From Candidatus Endobugula sertula (lineage in GTDB: Bacteria; Pseudomonadota; Gammaproteobacteria; Pseudomonadales; Cellvibrionaceae): a DNA stretch of 64,000 bases. The notes beneath the pieces were generated by a model. It did no database searches and had not been told where the DNA came from. It was given only the letters and a program-made list of their open reading frames with translations. Positions within the stretch are counted from its first letter, which is position 1; the number at the start of each line of letters is the position of its first letter. The translations under genes were made by a program, and so were the position numbers. Shown piece after piece: positions 46,308-55,298 of the stretch. The DNA lies in NCBI GenBank assembly GCA_001723645.1, contig MDLC01000009.1, positions 23,824-87,823 of the forward strand, written 5' to 3'.

Positions 46308-48395
46308 TCACCAATCCCCCACCAACCCTTCATCCAGTGTTTTCTCCGCCTTTTCATATTCCCGCCTGGTTGCGTGTAACAGGTGCGCCATGGTGATGTC
46401 TTGTTCTTCTTCTGCCGCGCGAAAGGCAGCGTGCAGGGCGATGTTGCGGATGCTGCCACCCGCTAAAATCAGGCGGGCCAGTTTGTGGTAGTCAATGGCA
46501 GTTGTCGGGGCAATAGCGGGAAATATTTGCCGCCAGATGCGCTGCCGCTGGGTTTCATCGGGAAATGGAAACGGCACAATAAAACGCAGGCGGCGGATAA
46601 AGGCGTCGTCCATAGAACTTCTCAGGTTGGTGGTGAGAATGGATAAACCGCTGTAGCTTTCCATCCGTTGGAGTAAGAAGCTGATACCCATATTGGCGTA
46701 GCGATCACGGCTGTCCTGCACCTGACTGCGCTGGCCAAACAGGGCGTCAGCTTCGTCAAACAACAAAATGGCACCGCTGTTTTCAGCGGCCTGGAAGATT
46801 TTATCGAGGTTTTTTTCGGTTTCACCGATATATTTGTCCACCACACTGCTGAGGTCAATATGGTACAGATCCAGTTGTAATTGGCTGGCAATAATGCGCG
46901 CAGCCAGGGTTTTACCGGTGCCGCTACTGCCGGAAAACAGGGCACTAATACCCAGACCATAGGGCACCTGTTTGGCAAAACCCCACTGTTGGTAGACCTG
47001 CTGGCGCAGGTTGATCTGACTGACCATTGCTTGCAGGGTGGCGGTTTCGGTATCGGGCAGGATCAGGTCATCCCACCCCAGAGGCCCTGGTGGAATGACT
47101 TGCGCCAGCCCTTGTAAATGCCGGCGGCACTGTTCGCGGCTATGTTGCCAGAGGCTGTCTTGTAAGGCTGCCGGGGTATCGTCTGCAGTTTGTTTAGCCA
47201 TGGTGGCAATACTGCGTACTTGCTGGCCATCCAGATGAAATTGCGCACTAAGCTGATGTAAGGTGGCATTAAGCGCGGTATCGCTTTGGCAATCCAATAA
47301 TTCTTTATTGTTAACCGCCAAACTATATTGCCAGAGTTCTATCTGTTCAGCCTGGGTCAGATGTGGTAATTGCAGGTGCTGTACCTGGGTAGTGGGCAGT
47401 GTAATGGGCTGGCGGGCACTGAGTACAAAGGCTGTTGGCAACACTTGGGTCAATTGATCAAGCAGGTGGCGCAGGGGGTACAGGTCCGCCTCGGGCTCCC
47501 CACCCGTCTGTAAACGCTGACAGTCGATGAGGATCAAGCAACCATGGGTCAGTATCTCCCGCTCCACTAAACGCCGGTAGCGTTGCAGCTCATCGCTGCG
47601 TAGGGGCAGGTTATACAAGTTCAATTCATAGAGTGGCTGTTCGTCCTCTTCGGCGGCCAGAGCAGCGATCTGTCGCTGCTCATCACCACTGGCCACCACC
47701 AGTTGCGGCACTACAGGGATATCGCCGTTATCGTGCCGCCAGATACGATATAGCTGCTCGACACTGCGCTGGTGACTGTCCAATATCAATCGTTGTGTGG
47801 TGATAGGAATCAGGCAGGCATCCAGCAGGGGCTCTCGGCTGAAATCCCCAGTCAAGTACAGTAAAGCCCAAGGGCTGATGGTCAGGCTTTTTCGGCTGAC
47901 ATGAATATGATCCGGGTGCTGCTCAATCAGTTGGTAATAGTTCAGAGGACTCTCGGGTGCCAAAGCAGACCAGTGGCCGTCGAACAGGGTCAGCGCTAAT
48001 GCCAGATCGGGACAGGCCTGCGGGTTAATACGGGCGAACAGAGTGGGCAATTCCGGGTCCAGCTCCATCCCTGCACACAGCAGTAATAACCCACGTTCAA
48101 ACCGGGATAAGCCCAGCGTTTCACACAGTTTGTCGAGTGTCAGGGCGGTTTCCTGCGGTCGACAAGCTGGCGGCTCGCCCTCCCTCAACAGAGCAAGCTC
48201 GCCTACCTGATAGTCGCCGCCCAGCTTGCTGCCCATATCTCGGCGCAATACCCGCAATGGCCGACCCGCCGCTACGACCTGCTGTGTGTGTCCTTTTTGC
48301 AGGTGAACCAGCAGCATCTGCTTAATTTCAGCAATCTCGACCAGCAAGTTTTGGTGGTTGCATTGCTGCCAGTTTTTTTCGGTTTTGTCTAACAT
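46308..48395 (-). CDS. eCIS-type AAA+ ATPase (CDC48-like, Afp15 family)
   Basis: The 695-aa protein ends in an AAA+ module. The Walker A motif GSSGTGKT lies near residue 487, Walker B ILLFDEAD near 545, the sensor TTNLRSSMDDAF follows, and the arginine-finger segment is RRLRFIVPFPFP. The N-terminal 450 residues form an additional helical/degenerate ATPase region (LGLSRFERGLLLLCAGMEL), as in the ATPases found in nearly all extracellular contractile injection systems (Afp15/Pvc15). They are thought to help load cargo or assemble the particle. It starts 10 bp after the gpD-like gene and is the clearest sign that this cluster is an injection system and not an ordinary prophage tail, because phages lack it. 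Confidence 0.9.
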   Translation of the reverse strand: MLDKTEKNWQQCNHQNLLVEIAEIKQMLLVHLQKGHTQQVVAAGRPLRVLRRDMGSKLGGDYQVGELALLREGEPPACRPQETALTLDKLCETLGLSRFERGLLLLCAGMELDPELPTLFARINPQACPDLALALTLFDGHWSALAPESPLNYYQLIEQHPDHIHVSRKSLTISPWALLYLTGDFSREPLLDACLIPITTQRLILDSHQRSVEQLYRIWRHDNGDIPVVPQLVVASGDEQRQIAALAAEEDEQPLYELNLYNLPLRSDELQRYRRLVEREILTHGCLILIDCQRLQTGGEPEADLYPLRHLLDQLTQVLPTAFVLSARQPITLPTTQVQHLQLPHLTQAEQIELWQYSLAVNNKELLDCQSDTALNATLHQLSAQFHLDGQQVRSIATMAKQTADDTPAALQDSLWQHSREQCRRHLQGLAQVIPPGPLGWDDLILPDTETATLQAMVSQINLRQQVYQQWGFAKQVPYGLGISALFSGSSGTGKTLAARIIASQLQLDLYHIDLSSVVDKYIGETEKNLDKIFQAAENSGAILLFDEADALFGQRSQVQDSRDRYANMGISFLLQRMESYSGLSILTTNLRSSMDDAFIRRLRFIVPFPFPDETQRQRIWRQIFPAIAPTTAIDYHKLARLILAGGSIRNIALHAAFRAAEEEQDITMAHLLHATRREYEKAEKTLDEGLVGDW

Positions 48396-48405
48396 TGAAT
48401 AATGG

Positions 48406-49452
48406 TTAAATGGCTAGGGCCGTCGGTTCCATGTATGCTTGGATACTGGTCTGGTAACCACCACTGCTGAAACTGTGGGTGGCGCTTTTGACAATCCAGC
48501 GACCATTGACACCAGAACGTAGACCACTGACAGCAATGCTACCTTCAGCGCTGATGTCAGGATTACCGATCACCGTCATACTCAGAGTAGAGTCACCGCG
48601 ATTGAGTTCGTCGAATTTAGCTTTGGCGGCAGCTTTGGCTTCTCCTGCTGTATTGTAAAGGTGTCGCAGCCGGTAGACGTTTTGTTTGCCGAGGCCAGGA
48701 ACCAACATTGCGGGAGCACTGACTTCCTGATAGGCACCTTTAGTCCAGTCTAACCAGCAGGCTATGACTTTGCTGTAATCCTCGCGTTCATTCAGTTCAC
48801 TACTCCACTGCACAATATCCTGGGGCCTGATGCTAACAGGCAACAGCATGGGCAGGCCAGTGGGTAAAGTGCCCTGGCCTTTTTTCATAAACAACAGATT
48901 ACCCGCCAGTGGCTTGCAGACAGCATTGTAGCGCTCTGCCAAGCGGTTTAAGAAAGCCAGATCGGATTCATTATCCTGGTTGACCACACTGATAGCTTGC
49001 GTCTGGTAAACTGGACTAACTTTGGCGATTAAACCATGCTCGCCAGCAATTTTTGTGACCATCGCACCAATGGTTGTTGTGGCCCAGGTCTGTGTTTTCT
49101 GAGTCAGCATTAAGTCCGTTGTGGCGGCAACTGTCAGGGTACGACCGCTGCCGGAGCCATCAAGACTGATGTGGTTAACTTGAAAGCGGCCCATTGAGGT
49201 CAGGTAAGTCTCGTATCCCATTGCAATATCAATGGTTTTTCCCTGCGTCGGCAGGTGGATCGAGTTGCCAAGTACGCCAGGACGATCATCGAAGCTCAGT
49301 GACAGTTGATCGTTACTGTGGCCGTTATTGAGCGTCACGTTGATCGAGAGTAGGCGGTCCTTCAATGTCTGGCTGGGTAACAAACCACCAACTCTCATCC
49401 GGTAGGCTGGTGCAGTGAGTCGACTGAGGCGGGACAACAAAGGTATAGACAC
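48406..49452 (-). CDS. P2 gpD-like tail/hub protein (late control D family)
   Basis: The 348-aa product matches the P2 gpD/late-control family, a VgrG/gp27-type baseplate hub around which the tube is nucleated. The start PAYRMRVGG.LPSQTLKDRLLSINVTLN, then DQLSLSFDDRPGV and IDIAMGYE..LTSMGRFQVNHI, are family-typical. The mid-region VVNQDNESDLAFLNRLAERYNAV is the conserved helical stretch. The C-terminus has the GDSTLSMTVIGNPDISAEGSI strand pattern. It overlaps nothing but follows the gpX-like gene by 34 bp, as in P2 (X-D order). No spike needle domain is fused, so a separate spike (gpV-like or the PAAR-like protein) is required. Confidence 0.85.
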   Translation of the reverse strand: MSIPLLSRLSRLTAPAYRMRVGGLLPSQTLKDRLLSINVTLNNGHSNDQLSLSFDDRPGVLGNSIHLPTQGKTIDIAMGYETYLTSMGRFQVNHISLDGSGSGRTLTVAATTDLMLTQKTQTWATTTIGAMVTKIAGEHGLIAKVSPVYQTQAISVVNQDNESDLAFLNRLAERYNAVCKPLAGNLLFMKKGQGTLPTGLPMLLPVSIRPQDIVQWSSELNEREDYSKVIACWLDWTKGAYQEVSAPAMLVPGLGKQNVYRLRHLYNTAGEAKAAAKAKFDELNRGDSTLSMTVIGNPDISAEGSIAVSGLRSGVNGRWIVKSATHSFSSGGYQTSIQAYMEPTALAI

Positions 49453-49486
49453 GGTTACACTCCCATAGAATCGTTAAACACTGCCA

Positions 49487-49804
49487 TCAGTCCCACAATT
49501 TCACCACATCATTGTCCACAAATTGCTCCGTTAGGTCAGGCAATACAATGGTAACATTAGCGGGCAGCTTCAAGGGATAAGCAGCTAGACCCGGATTAGC
49601 CTCCAGTACTCTTTCAACAGCACTACGTATATTTTGATCGGTCTGTGGGTTAAACAGAAAACTATTTTCCCGCATCGGGACATCGGCCAGTATACGAGCG
49701 TCAGTCTCTATAGCAGCCGCGCCCAGGCTGACTTCATAGGCATAGTATTGCCAGCAGATCCAATCGAGGGTATCACCGTCTTTGCTACAGTAGTAGGTTG
49801 ACAT
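49487..49804 (-). CDS. P2 gpX-like small tail protein (LysM-like)
   Basis: The 105-aa product matches the tail protein X family: STYYCSKDGDTLDWICWQYY at the start, a middle helix (IRSAVERVLEANPGLAAYP) and the ending LPANVTIVLPDL. The G.TLD.IC pattern and the ...P.G..I.LP ending are diagnostic. Such proteins bridge the tube and the hub. The DARILADVPMRENSFLFNPQTDQN insertion between the two conserved parts makes it longer than P2 gpX (about 67 aa). It lies between gpU- and gpD-like genes, matching the P2 order U-X-D. Confidence 0.8.
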   Translation of the reverse strand: MSTYYCSKDGDTLDWICWQYYAYEVSLGAAAIETDARILADVPMRENSFLFNPQTDQNIRSAVERVLEANPGLAAYPLKLPANVTIVLPDLTEQFVDNDVVKLWD

Positions 49805-49895
49805 AGCAGCGTTCCTGATTATATTCCGAGTTGGCTTGCGCGCCGACTAGCAGCCCCTGAGGTGACAGACAACCAGACACGCAACCACTATCAAT

Positions 49896-50324
49896 TTATA
49901 AAAATAACAGTAAATCTTCGTTATAGCGTTTCAGGCTCAGACTGAAATCAATTTTTCGCGCGGTGCCATCAGCAAACAACACACTATTAGTTTCCTGTAC
50001 ACTTTCAATCAGCCAGCGGCCAAGAATAAAACCTTTGCCATTAATCAGCGGCATCGGCAGGCCACTACCGGCAGACAGCCGCATCATAGACAATTGTATC
50101 GGCCCACCTTTGTATTGCGGGTACATGGTACCGTTCAGATTGATGGTCTCGTCACCCGGCCCGATATATTGATAGGCTGGCCCCCCTATACCCAGGTGTT
50201 TAGCGATGGGGTGCCCCAAGCGATTTTGCGACGCCCACTGGTACTGGGTGCTGCGCTGTAATTGTTCATAAGCGGCCGTATTTATCGAAAAATACACCGG
50301 GCCTAGCATCATCATCATCGACAT
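49896..50324 (-). CDS. P2 gpU-like tail protein
   Basis: The 142-aa product matches the phage P2 GpU family: MLGPVYFSINTAAYEQLQRSTQYQWASQ at the start, then PAYQYIGPGDETINLNGTMYPQ and the ending RKIDFSLSLKRYNEDL. GpU sits at the tail end and is required for tail completion in P2. Gene order E/E' - (T position) - U - X - D is that of P2 and R-type tailocins. The N-terminus MSMMMML gives several possible start codons within six residues; the first is used. Confidence 0.85.
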   Translation of the reverse strand: MSMMMMLGPVYFSINTAAYEQLQRSTQYQWASQNRLGHPIAKHLGIGGPAYQYIGPGDETINLNGTMYPQYKGGPIQLSMMRLSAGSGLPMPLINGKGFILGRWLIESVQETNSVLFADGTARKIDFSLSLKRYNEDLLLFL

Positions 50325-50396
50325 GGTTACTCCGGGGGGGCAGGTTTGGTGATCTATAAAACGGTGTTGTTCACGGGTATGCTCCAGTTCTAGGGC

Positions 50397-51758
50397 CTAC
50401 AGAATTCTGCCATAAACCGATGGTGGCTTAACTCTGTGAAAGCTGGACTGCTGCTGGCTGAGCAGTTTTTTCAATGCCTGCACATCCTGCTGCAATTGTT
50501 GCAGCTCTCGACTGTGATACTGGCCGGATTGAATCAATTGTTGCTATATTTGCTGCAACAGTTGTTGTTGATCTGGCTGTGGCTGCGCGCTGGGACGTTC
50601 CGGACCCTGCTGCATTACCGCCGCTGGCTGTGACGATGCTGCAAACGGTTCCGCATCATAGAAGAACGTGTCTATCAGTGCCTGTTGCCTCTGGGTACCG
50701 CGTGCTGTCGCCAGCACCAATGGCAGTGCGGTTGGTGACCACGATGTAAACCGCTGGGTTGTTTTATAATTCACTATTGGCGGCCTGACCAGCCGTTGCA
50801 ACCTATGTTGTGTCAGCACCGTTGAATAATGCGCAGAATGACAATTTATTCGGTGCTGTGTGCCTTTGATAACAAACTGTGAGCCACCACCCATTGAGTG
50901 CGTCCTTAAAAGAGGATACCGCAGTATGCGCATGGGAACCTGATGTTTTAGCGGCACATGACTTTCCACTTCCCCAGACATAATGGTGTCTAAAAACGGG
51001 CTTACACACGACAAAAAACGGTTATCAACATCTGTTCCAGCATCGCGACTGACCACGCAGGCTAAGATGACAGGCAGGCAAGCACCGCGCCACGCTGCGT
51101 ATTGTTGCAGCCGCGACCGAGGAACCGCTGCTTTTTCAGCTACCGATCTTGTCGGCGACAGTGTTGACTCAATAACGGTGGTCAGTGTCACTTTGTACAA
51201 CGCGGCCATTATGGCTGTCGGTGACTGACGACTATTGCCCTGCCACCATTGTGGGTCAACCCGGCTAGGTATCAGACCCACAGGATATGCGCCAGAGGCA
51301 CATGCCATACCATTAGCGAGACCAGGCAACTCAACCAGAGAACACCGCGTTACGTAGCGTATCACCGATAAAAAACATTGCTGTATTACTTGCATGGTGG
51401 CAAGCGTATCCCGCCAGGGAAGCTTATCGGAACCAAAGTGGCCCCGTTGTATTATCCATATGCCGGCAGACACATTCTGCTCTCTTGTGCGAGCGGTTTT
51501 TTTAGCGCTAGCAACCGACGTCATGACCCATTCATAGGGTAATGGGTAAGCGGCGAAGGGCGACCGCACACCCCAACAAGGGAGTTTGACGCAACAGCGG
51601 AATACGGCGTAAGCAGGGCTTGTTTTTATCGAGCATGCAACAATAGCAACCGTGTTGAACAATGCCGGTTTCGGTACGCAGCGAAAGAAGTGGTCCGTGG
51701 CCGGGTGGTTTTGTTGCCCTGATAATACCATGGTGGTGTGGGGGGGCTGTACGCTCAT
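50397..51758 (-). CDS. Unrecognised protein in the tape-measure position, with in-frame TAG
   Basis: Translation from the ATG at 51758, which overlaps the E' stop (ATGA), is open for 404 codons to a TAG at 50544-50546. It then continues in the same frame for 49 codons to a TAG at 50397. The downstream stretch is clearly coding-like: a Gln-rich coiled coil (HSRELQQLQQDVQALKKLL). A CAG-to-TAG change would explain the interruption. By position (between E/E' and U) this should be the tape-measure protein, but the N-terminal 300 residues are Cys/Trp/Pro-rich and not helical, and no known tape-measure motif is seen. A G7 run near 51740-51746 near the start is a possible further shift site. Function is unassigned. 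Confidence 0.45.
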
Positions 51759-52140
51759 CGTTTCTCCGCCTGCGCGGCGACCCGCTTACCTGCTTCGAGC
51801 CACAACAGCAGGTCTTCTTCCTGCAATGCTAGGAGTTCATTTAAGCCCCAACCGCTGCGTTGCGCCAGTATAAACACCGCTTCACGCAATCGGTCAGGTT
51901 CTAGGATAAAAAATTAGCCAGACACTCCTGCAGTTTGACGTAATCAGCCATGTCTAGTTGTTCGATATGGTCGGGTGCCATTTCAGCCAAGTTGGCAATC
52001 AGGCGTATTTCTTTATCGACATCGCTACCGCTGCCCTTTTCAGCGATCAATCGGTCCCGCACCAGCGGGCGACGGAGGGCAATATTGCGGGTTTCAACGC
52101 CATCAATTATAACTGGGTACTGTAATTCTATTGTTTCCAC
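51755..52140 (-). CDS. Tail assembly chaperone E with -1 frameshift product E-E'
   Basis: The 79-aa zero-frame product (52140 to the TAG at 51901) resembles the phage tail assembly family (Mu gp41/P2 gpE-like): PVIIDGVETRNIALRRPLVRDRLIAEKG and DVDKEIRLIANLAEM. Just before its stop lies a TTTTTTA heptamer. Slipping back one base there gives a fused protein of 128 aa whose extra 50 residues (ILEPDRLREAVFILAQRSGW..LNELLALQEED) end at 51755, overlapping the next ATG. Tail chaperones of this type normally make both forms in a fixed ratio, to coat the tape-measure protein. The pattern is textbook, although no experiment supports it here. Confidence 0.85.
51907..51913 (-). promoter_or_regulatory. 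-1 ribosomal frameshift heptamer T TTT TTA
   Basis: On the minus strand the zero-frame codons AAT TTT TTA form the canonical X XXY YYZ slippery site two codons before the TAG at 51901-51903. The -1 frame is open for 50 codons and ends exactly where the next gene begins. Confidence 0.85.
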
Positions 52141-52261
52141 ATTGTTCTCCGATAAGGGGGTGACCCCGGTTATTCAGCAGGTTATTAAAACGCGTTTTCG
52201 AAGCGGGTAATCAAAGTGAAAACCAATACGTAACACCGCAACAACAACGCAGAAAGTGACT

Positions 52262-52834
52262 TTAAAAAACGGTGCCCTTCAGTGCACGCACTTGTTCAAC
52301 CCCGTCAATCTTCCTATACATATTGTTCACATCGATTTCAATCAAAGCGTCACCGTCGATGTTCAAGCTGTAATACCACAGGGTCAGACGCGCAGTGAAT
52401 GCTGCATTTTGACCAGCCTTCCACTGCCCAAAGTCCAGCTCGATCACAGCGCCGCGCAGGTGGACAATGACAGGAATAATATCGATGTCAGTTTTCTGGC
52501 CCACCGTAACGCTTTCATCACTGAGTCCCCCACGCAAGGTAAATCCAATGCCTTCGCCAGCGGCACCTAGGCCAACCAGACCCGGTAGTTTGCTAACATT
52601 GCTACCGTTTATTAATCCCAATAATTTGATGACTTCGGGGTCATATTCACGCAGTGTCAGTTGACATTCCAGTTTGTCCATACCCATATCCATCTGCAGT
52701 GGAGTATCCAGACCACCTAGTTGGAATTCTTCGGTTCTGATCGCCAGTGTGGGTAGGCTGATTTCGTCCACGCGTCCAGCGTAACCACGGCCATTGATGA
52801 AAAGGTTGAAGTTCTTTAGCACTTTGGGAAGCAT
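52262..52834 (-). CDS. Tail tube protein, second copy (P2 gpFII-like)
   Basis: The 190-aa product is a tail tube protein of the P2 FII family and a paralogue of the gene just upstream. Both open with MLPKVLKNFNLFI.G.GYAG or a close variant, and share DEISLPTLAIRTEEFQLGGLD, MGMDKLECQLTLREYDPEV and RGGLSDESVTVGQKTDIDIIPVIV. Two tube genes are common in eCIS and T6SS-related systems, where one forms the bulk tube and the other the initiator ring. This copy has an additional loop around GSNVSKLPGLVGLGAAGE that is absent from the first, so it may be the initiator. That division of labour is inferred. Confidence 0.85.
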   Translation of the reverse strand: MLPKVLKNFNLFINGRGYAGRVDEISLPTLAIRTEEFQLGGLDTPLQMDMGMDKLECQLTLREYDPEVIKLLGLINGSNVSKLPGLVGLGAAGEGIGFTLRGGLSDESVTVGQKTDIDIIPVIVHLRGAVIELDFGQWKAGQNAAFTARLTLWYYSLNIDGDALIEIDVNNMYRKIDGVEQVRALKGTVF

Positions 52835-52917
52835 GGGGGTTTCTCAAGTGGGAGGGTTGCTGACGGCAACCATGTGCAACAAGGCCTGCCACACTGGTTC
52901 CGGCTTTTTTATCCGGA

Positions 52918-53418
52918 CTACAGTCCAATGGCAGAGCGCATGGATTCGAGTTGATCGACTCCATTGATTTTGCGCACCATATTCTGTACGTCCACTTCTA
53001 CTAGATCGTTTCCCTCAACCGTCAGTTTGTAGTAACGCAGGGTAACATTGACTTTTAGTGAAGGTTTTTCACCGGCCTTCCAGTTACCCATGTCGATATC
53101 CTTCCAGGCACCAGTCAGAGTGACAACCACAGGCGTTACCCCGGTTTCACCATCAAGGCCACCGCGCAGGCTAAGTTTTACCTGAGCACCGTTGCGCAAC
53201 CCAAATTGGTGGATGACGTCGGTATTGTACTCACACAGGCTGAAATCACATTCGAGTTTGTCCATGCCCATTTCCAGATCGATGGGTGCGTCCATGCCGC
53301 CAGTGTACAATTCATCCATTTTTACGCTGAGTTTAGGCAGGGTCAGGTCTTCGACCAGACCAGCATAACCTTTGCCATCGACAAATAAATTAAAATTCTT
53401 TAGGACCTTAGGTATCAT
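52918..53418 (-). CDS. Tail tube protein, first copy (P2 gpFII-like)
   Basis: The 166-aa product is a P2 FII-type major tail tube protein. It has the start IPKVLKNFNLFVDGKGYAG, then KLSVKMDELYTGGMDAP, MGMDKLECDFSLCEYN and a closing LRYYKLTVEGNDLVEVDVQNMVRKINGVDQ. Length and motif order are standard. Hexamers of this protein would stack to make the inner tube that is driven out by sheath contraction. It overlaps the sheath gene by four bases (ATGA), as in P2 (FI-FII order), and is followed by its paralogue 83 bp on. Confidence 0.9.
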   Translation of the reverse strand: MIPKVLKNFNLFVDGKGYAGLVEDLTLPKLSVKMDELYTGGMDAPIDLEMGMDKLECDFSLCEYNTDVIHQFGLRNGAQVKLSLRGGLDGETGVTPVVVTLTGAWKDIDMGNWKAGEKPSLKVNVTLRYYKLTVEGNDLVEVDVQNMVRKINGVDQLESMRSAIGL

Positions 53419-54797
53419 GAGAATATCTCCTCCAGGTAATCATTGACCAAACTGCTGCGAAAGGTAATGTGTTCCGCCGGGTAGGGCGGGGTGAAATCGA
53501 AGTCAAAGTAGATTTTGCCCTGAGTAATCTGGTCCGGCGTATTCAGGTCTGGGTCAGCCCAGCAGTTGCCATTGATAATGGCGCCAATATTTTTCAGTGA
53601 CCGTAGATAAGCATTCACCCCTTCCGTCACATCTTCGATATAGGTTTTGGTGATATTGCGATCCACTGCCCACAGGTGGGCGCGTAACAGAGCATCGTTG
53701 ATGAGATCAGCGGTGCGACGCACACTGATAAAGGCCCATTTCTTGTCCGCAGAACAGGAACGGTTACCCCACAGGCGGTAGCCGTTTTGGTGAATCACTG
53801 TCGCTACATCCTTTTCATTGAGCTGGTTGGCACGGGCCAATTTGTCATCCAGTGCAAAGTCGATGGGCCGCGAAGTACCGCTAATACCCAGCATGGGCCG
53901 ATTGGAGGGGCTCCACCAGAAACCACGCTCATTATCAGATTTAGCGATAATACCCGCCACCCGTGCCGAAGCCGGTTGATTGACATTAATATTTTTGACG
54001 CTGTCGAACACCTTGACCCCAGGGTCTACCAGATACAGGCGGGCACTATCGAAGTTGCTCCGATAACTAATCGCTTTAGCATCGGTATCACCAGGACCAT
54101 CGGCAATCACAATGGCACGCAGGCGGTTTGCCACACTAATGAGGGCATCCGTTACCGCTTTGGTGTGAGTAAAGCCTGGAGCAATCAGCAGACGCGGGGT
54201 GACATGAACGGTACTTTCCGCCCCCAGCAAAGCTGGAATACCGCCATCGGGGTTGCTGGTACTGATGACCTGAGTGCTATTAGCAGCGGTATCGGAAGCT
54301 TTGTCGTAGGCTAGCGATAAACTCGCCGTAGCACTGGTAATCGCCCCCCCCTCTATACGGGCCAGTTTATCCTTACCGTTCGGACCAGTAGCACTGCTGG
54401 TAATCAGATAGTCTTTACCCTGTACATAGGTGGTGGCAGGCGTACCACCATCAGTAACAACCAGGCCAGACACGTAGCCATCGTCCAGTTCGACCACGCC
54501 ATTAGACAGCTTATAAGTCTTCGCCGCCACCGCTGTTTTCGGCTGCACATTAATCACCACCACTGCGGTGCCCACCTGATCGAAAATCGCATCCAGCGCG
54601 TCGGGAATGGTGCTGGTGCCATCGGAAATACCGAATTTGGCGATGGCCTGCTTGCGTGAGCCAGAAACCAGCGTAGGCACATTGGTTGGCCCTTTTTTGG
54701 CCGTGCCGACTAGGCCGATAACGGATGAAGCCACATTGCGGATAGGTCGCGGTCCGCCGTCGAGTTCAATTACTTCTACACCATGTAAAAAAGCCAT
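53415..54797 (-). CDS. Contractile tail sheath protein (P2 gpFI-like)
   Basis: The sheath protein is 460 aa from the ATG at 54797 (a longer frame from 54860 has a poor leader; a gaggag ribosome site precedes 54797). It starts AFLHGVEVIELDGGPRPIRN, which matches the P2/Mu-type sheath N-terminus. The middle has the insertion with YVQGKDYLITSS...LARIEGGAITS, and the conserved C-terminal domain contains NGYRLWGNRSC and FISVRRTADLINDAL, ending with HITFRSSLVNDYLEEIF. This subunit forms the contracting outer cylinder, and its C-terminal domain hooks neighbouring subunits. It is present as one gene, unlike the three sheath genes of Afp/PVC. Confidence 0.93.
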   Translation of the reverse strand: MAFLHGVEVIELDGGPRPIRNVASSVIGLVGTAKKGPTNVPTLVSGSRKQAIAKFGISDGTSTIPDALDAIFDQVGTAVVVINVQPKTAVAAKTYKLSNGVVELDDGYVSGLVVTDGGTPATTYVQGKDYLITSSATGPNGKDKLARIEGGAITSATASLSLAYDKASDTAANSTQVISTSNPDGGIPALLGAESTVHVTPRLLIAPGFTHTKAVTDALISVANRLRAIVIADGPGDTDAKAISYRSNFDSARLYLVDPGVKVFDSVKNINVNQPASARVAGIIAKSDNERGFWWSPSNRPMLGISGTSRPIDFALDDKLARANQLNEKDVATVIHQNGYRLWGNRSCSADKKWAFISVRRTADLINDALLRAHLWAVDRNITKTYIEDVTEGVNAYLRSLKNIGAIINGNCWADPDLNTPDQITQGKIYFDFDFTPPYPAEHITFRSSLVNDYLEEIFS

Positions 54798-55249
54798 AGG
54801 GTTTTCTCCTCGTTGATGATAACAGTGAATCGGTTTGAGCAGGTCATGCTGACAAGGCACGCACTAACCGGTAATGAAATACGTCCAGGAGACAACCCCG
54901 AGTTACCCCTTGGTTGGCAGTGATTCAGCCCTAATATCTGGACGATAGATAAAACCGTCTACAAAGGCGGATTCCACCGCTATAGACCCTGATCATACAA
55001 TGGGGTATATGGCAGTATTTCCCGTGGGAGTCGTTGAATGGCGCTAAGCCGCTCCTCGAAGAAAATAGCTTGTAATGACTTGGTGGTAGTGTTCAAAGTC
55101 TGTGTCAGCCTGATTTAAACTGCTCGCTGTTCTCCGCCCCGCTTCTAACTGGCGTTTTTTCCGTGTTTGGGCGTGTTTTTGTATTGGTTCGTGGTACATG
55201 ATTTTCGCTTCCAGGTAATAAAACTTGGCAAGATAATATGTAGGGTCTG
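54798..55249. other. Non-coding stretch between sheath and fibre genes
   Basis: About 450 bp lack a credible gene on either strand. It may hold a promoter for the sheath-tube part of the cluster, but no -35/-10 pair could be identified confidently. Confidence 0.4.
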
Positions 55250-55298
55250 TTATAACCTTTCAAGCTGGGCGATACGTGCTTCCAGAGTATCCATTCTG

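Noticed and set aside
53787..54314. Plus-strand ORF of 175 codons opposite the sheath gene
   Set aside because: The minus-strand sheath frame is strongly conserved here; the plus frame has no start context and no recognisable motif.
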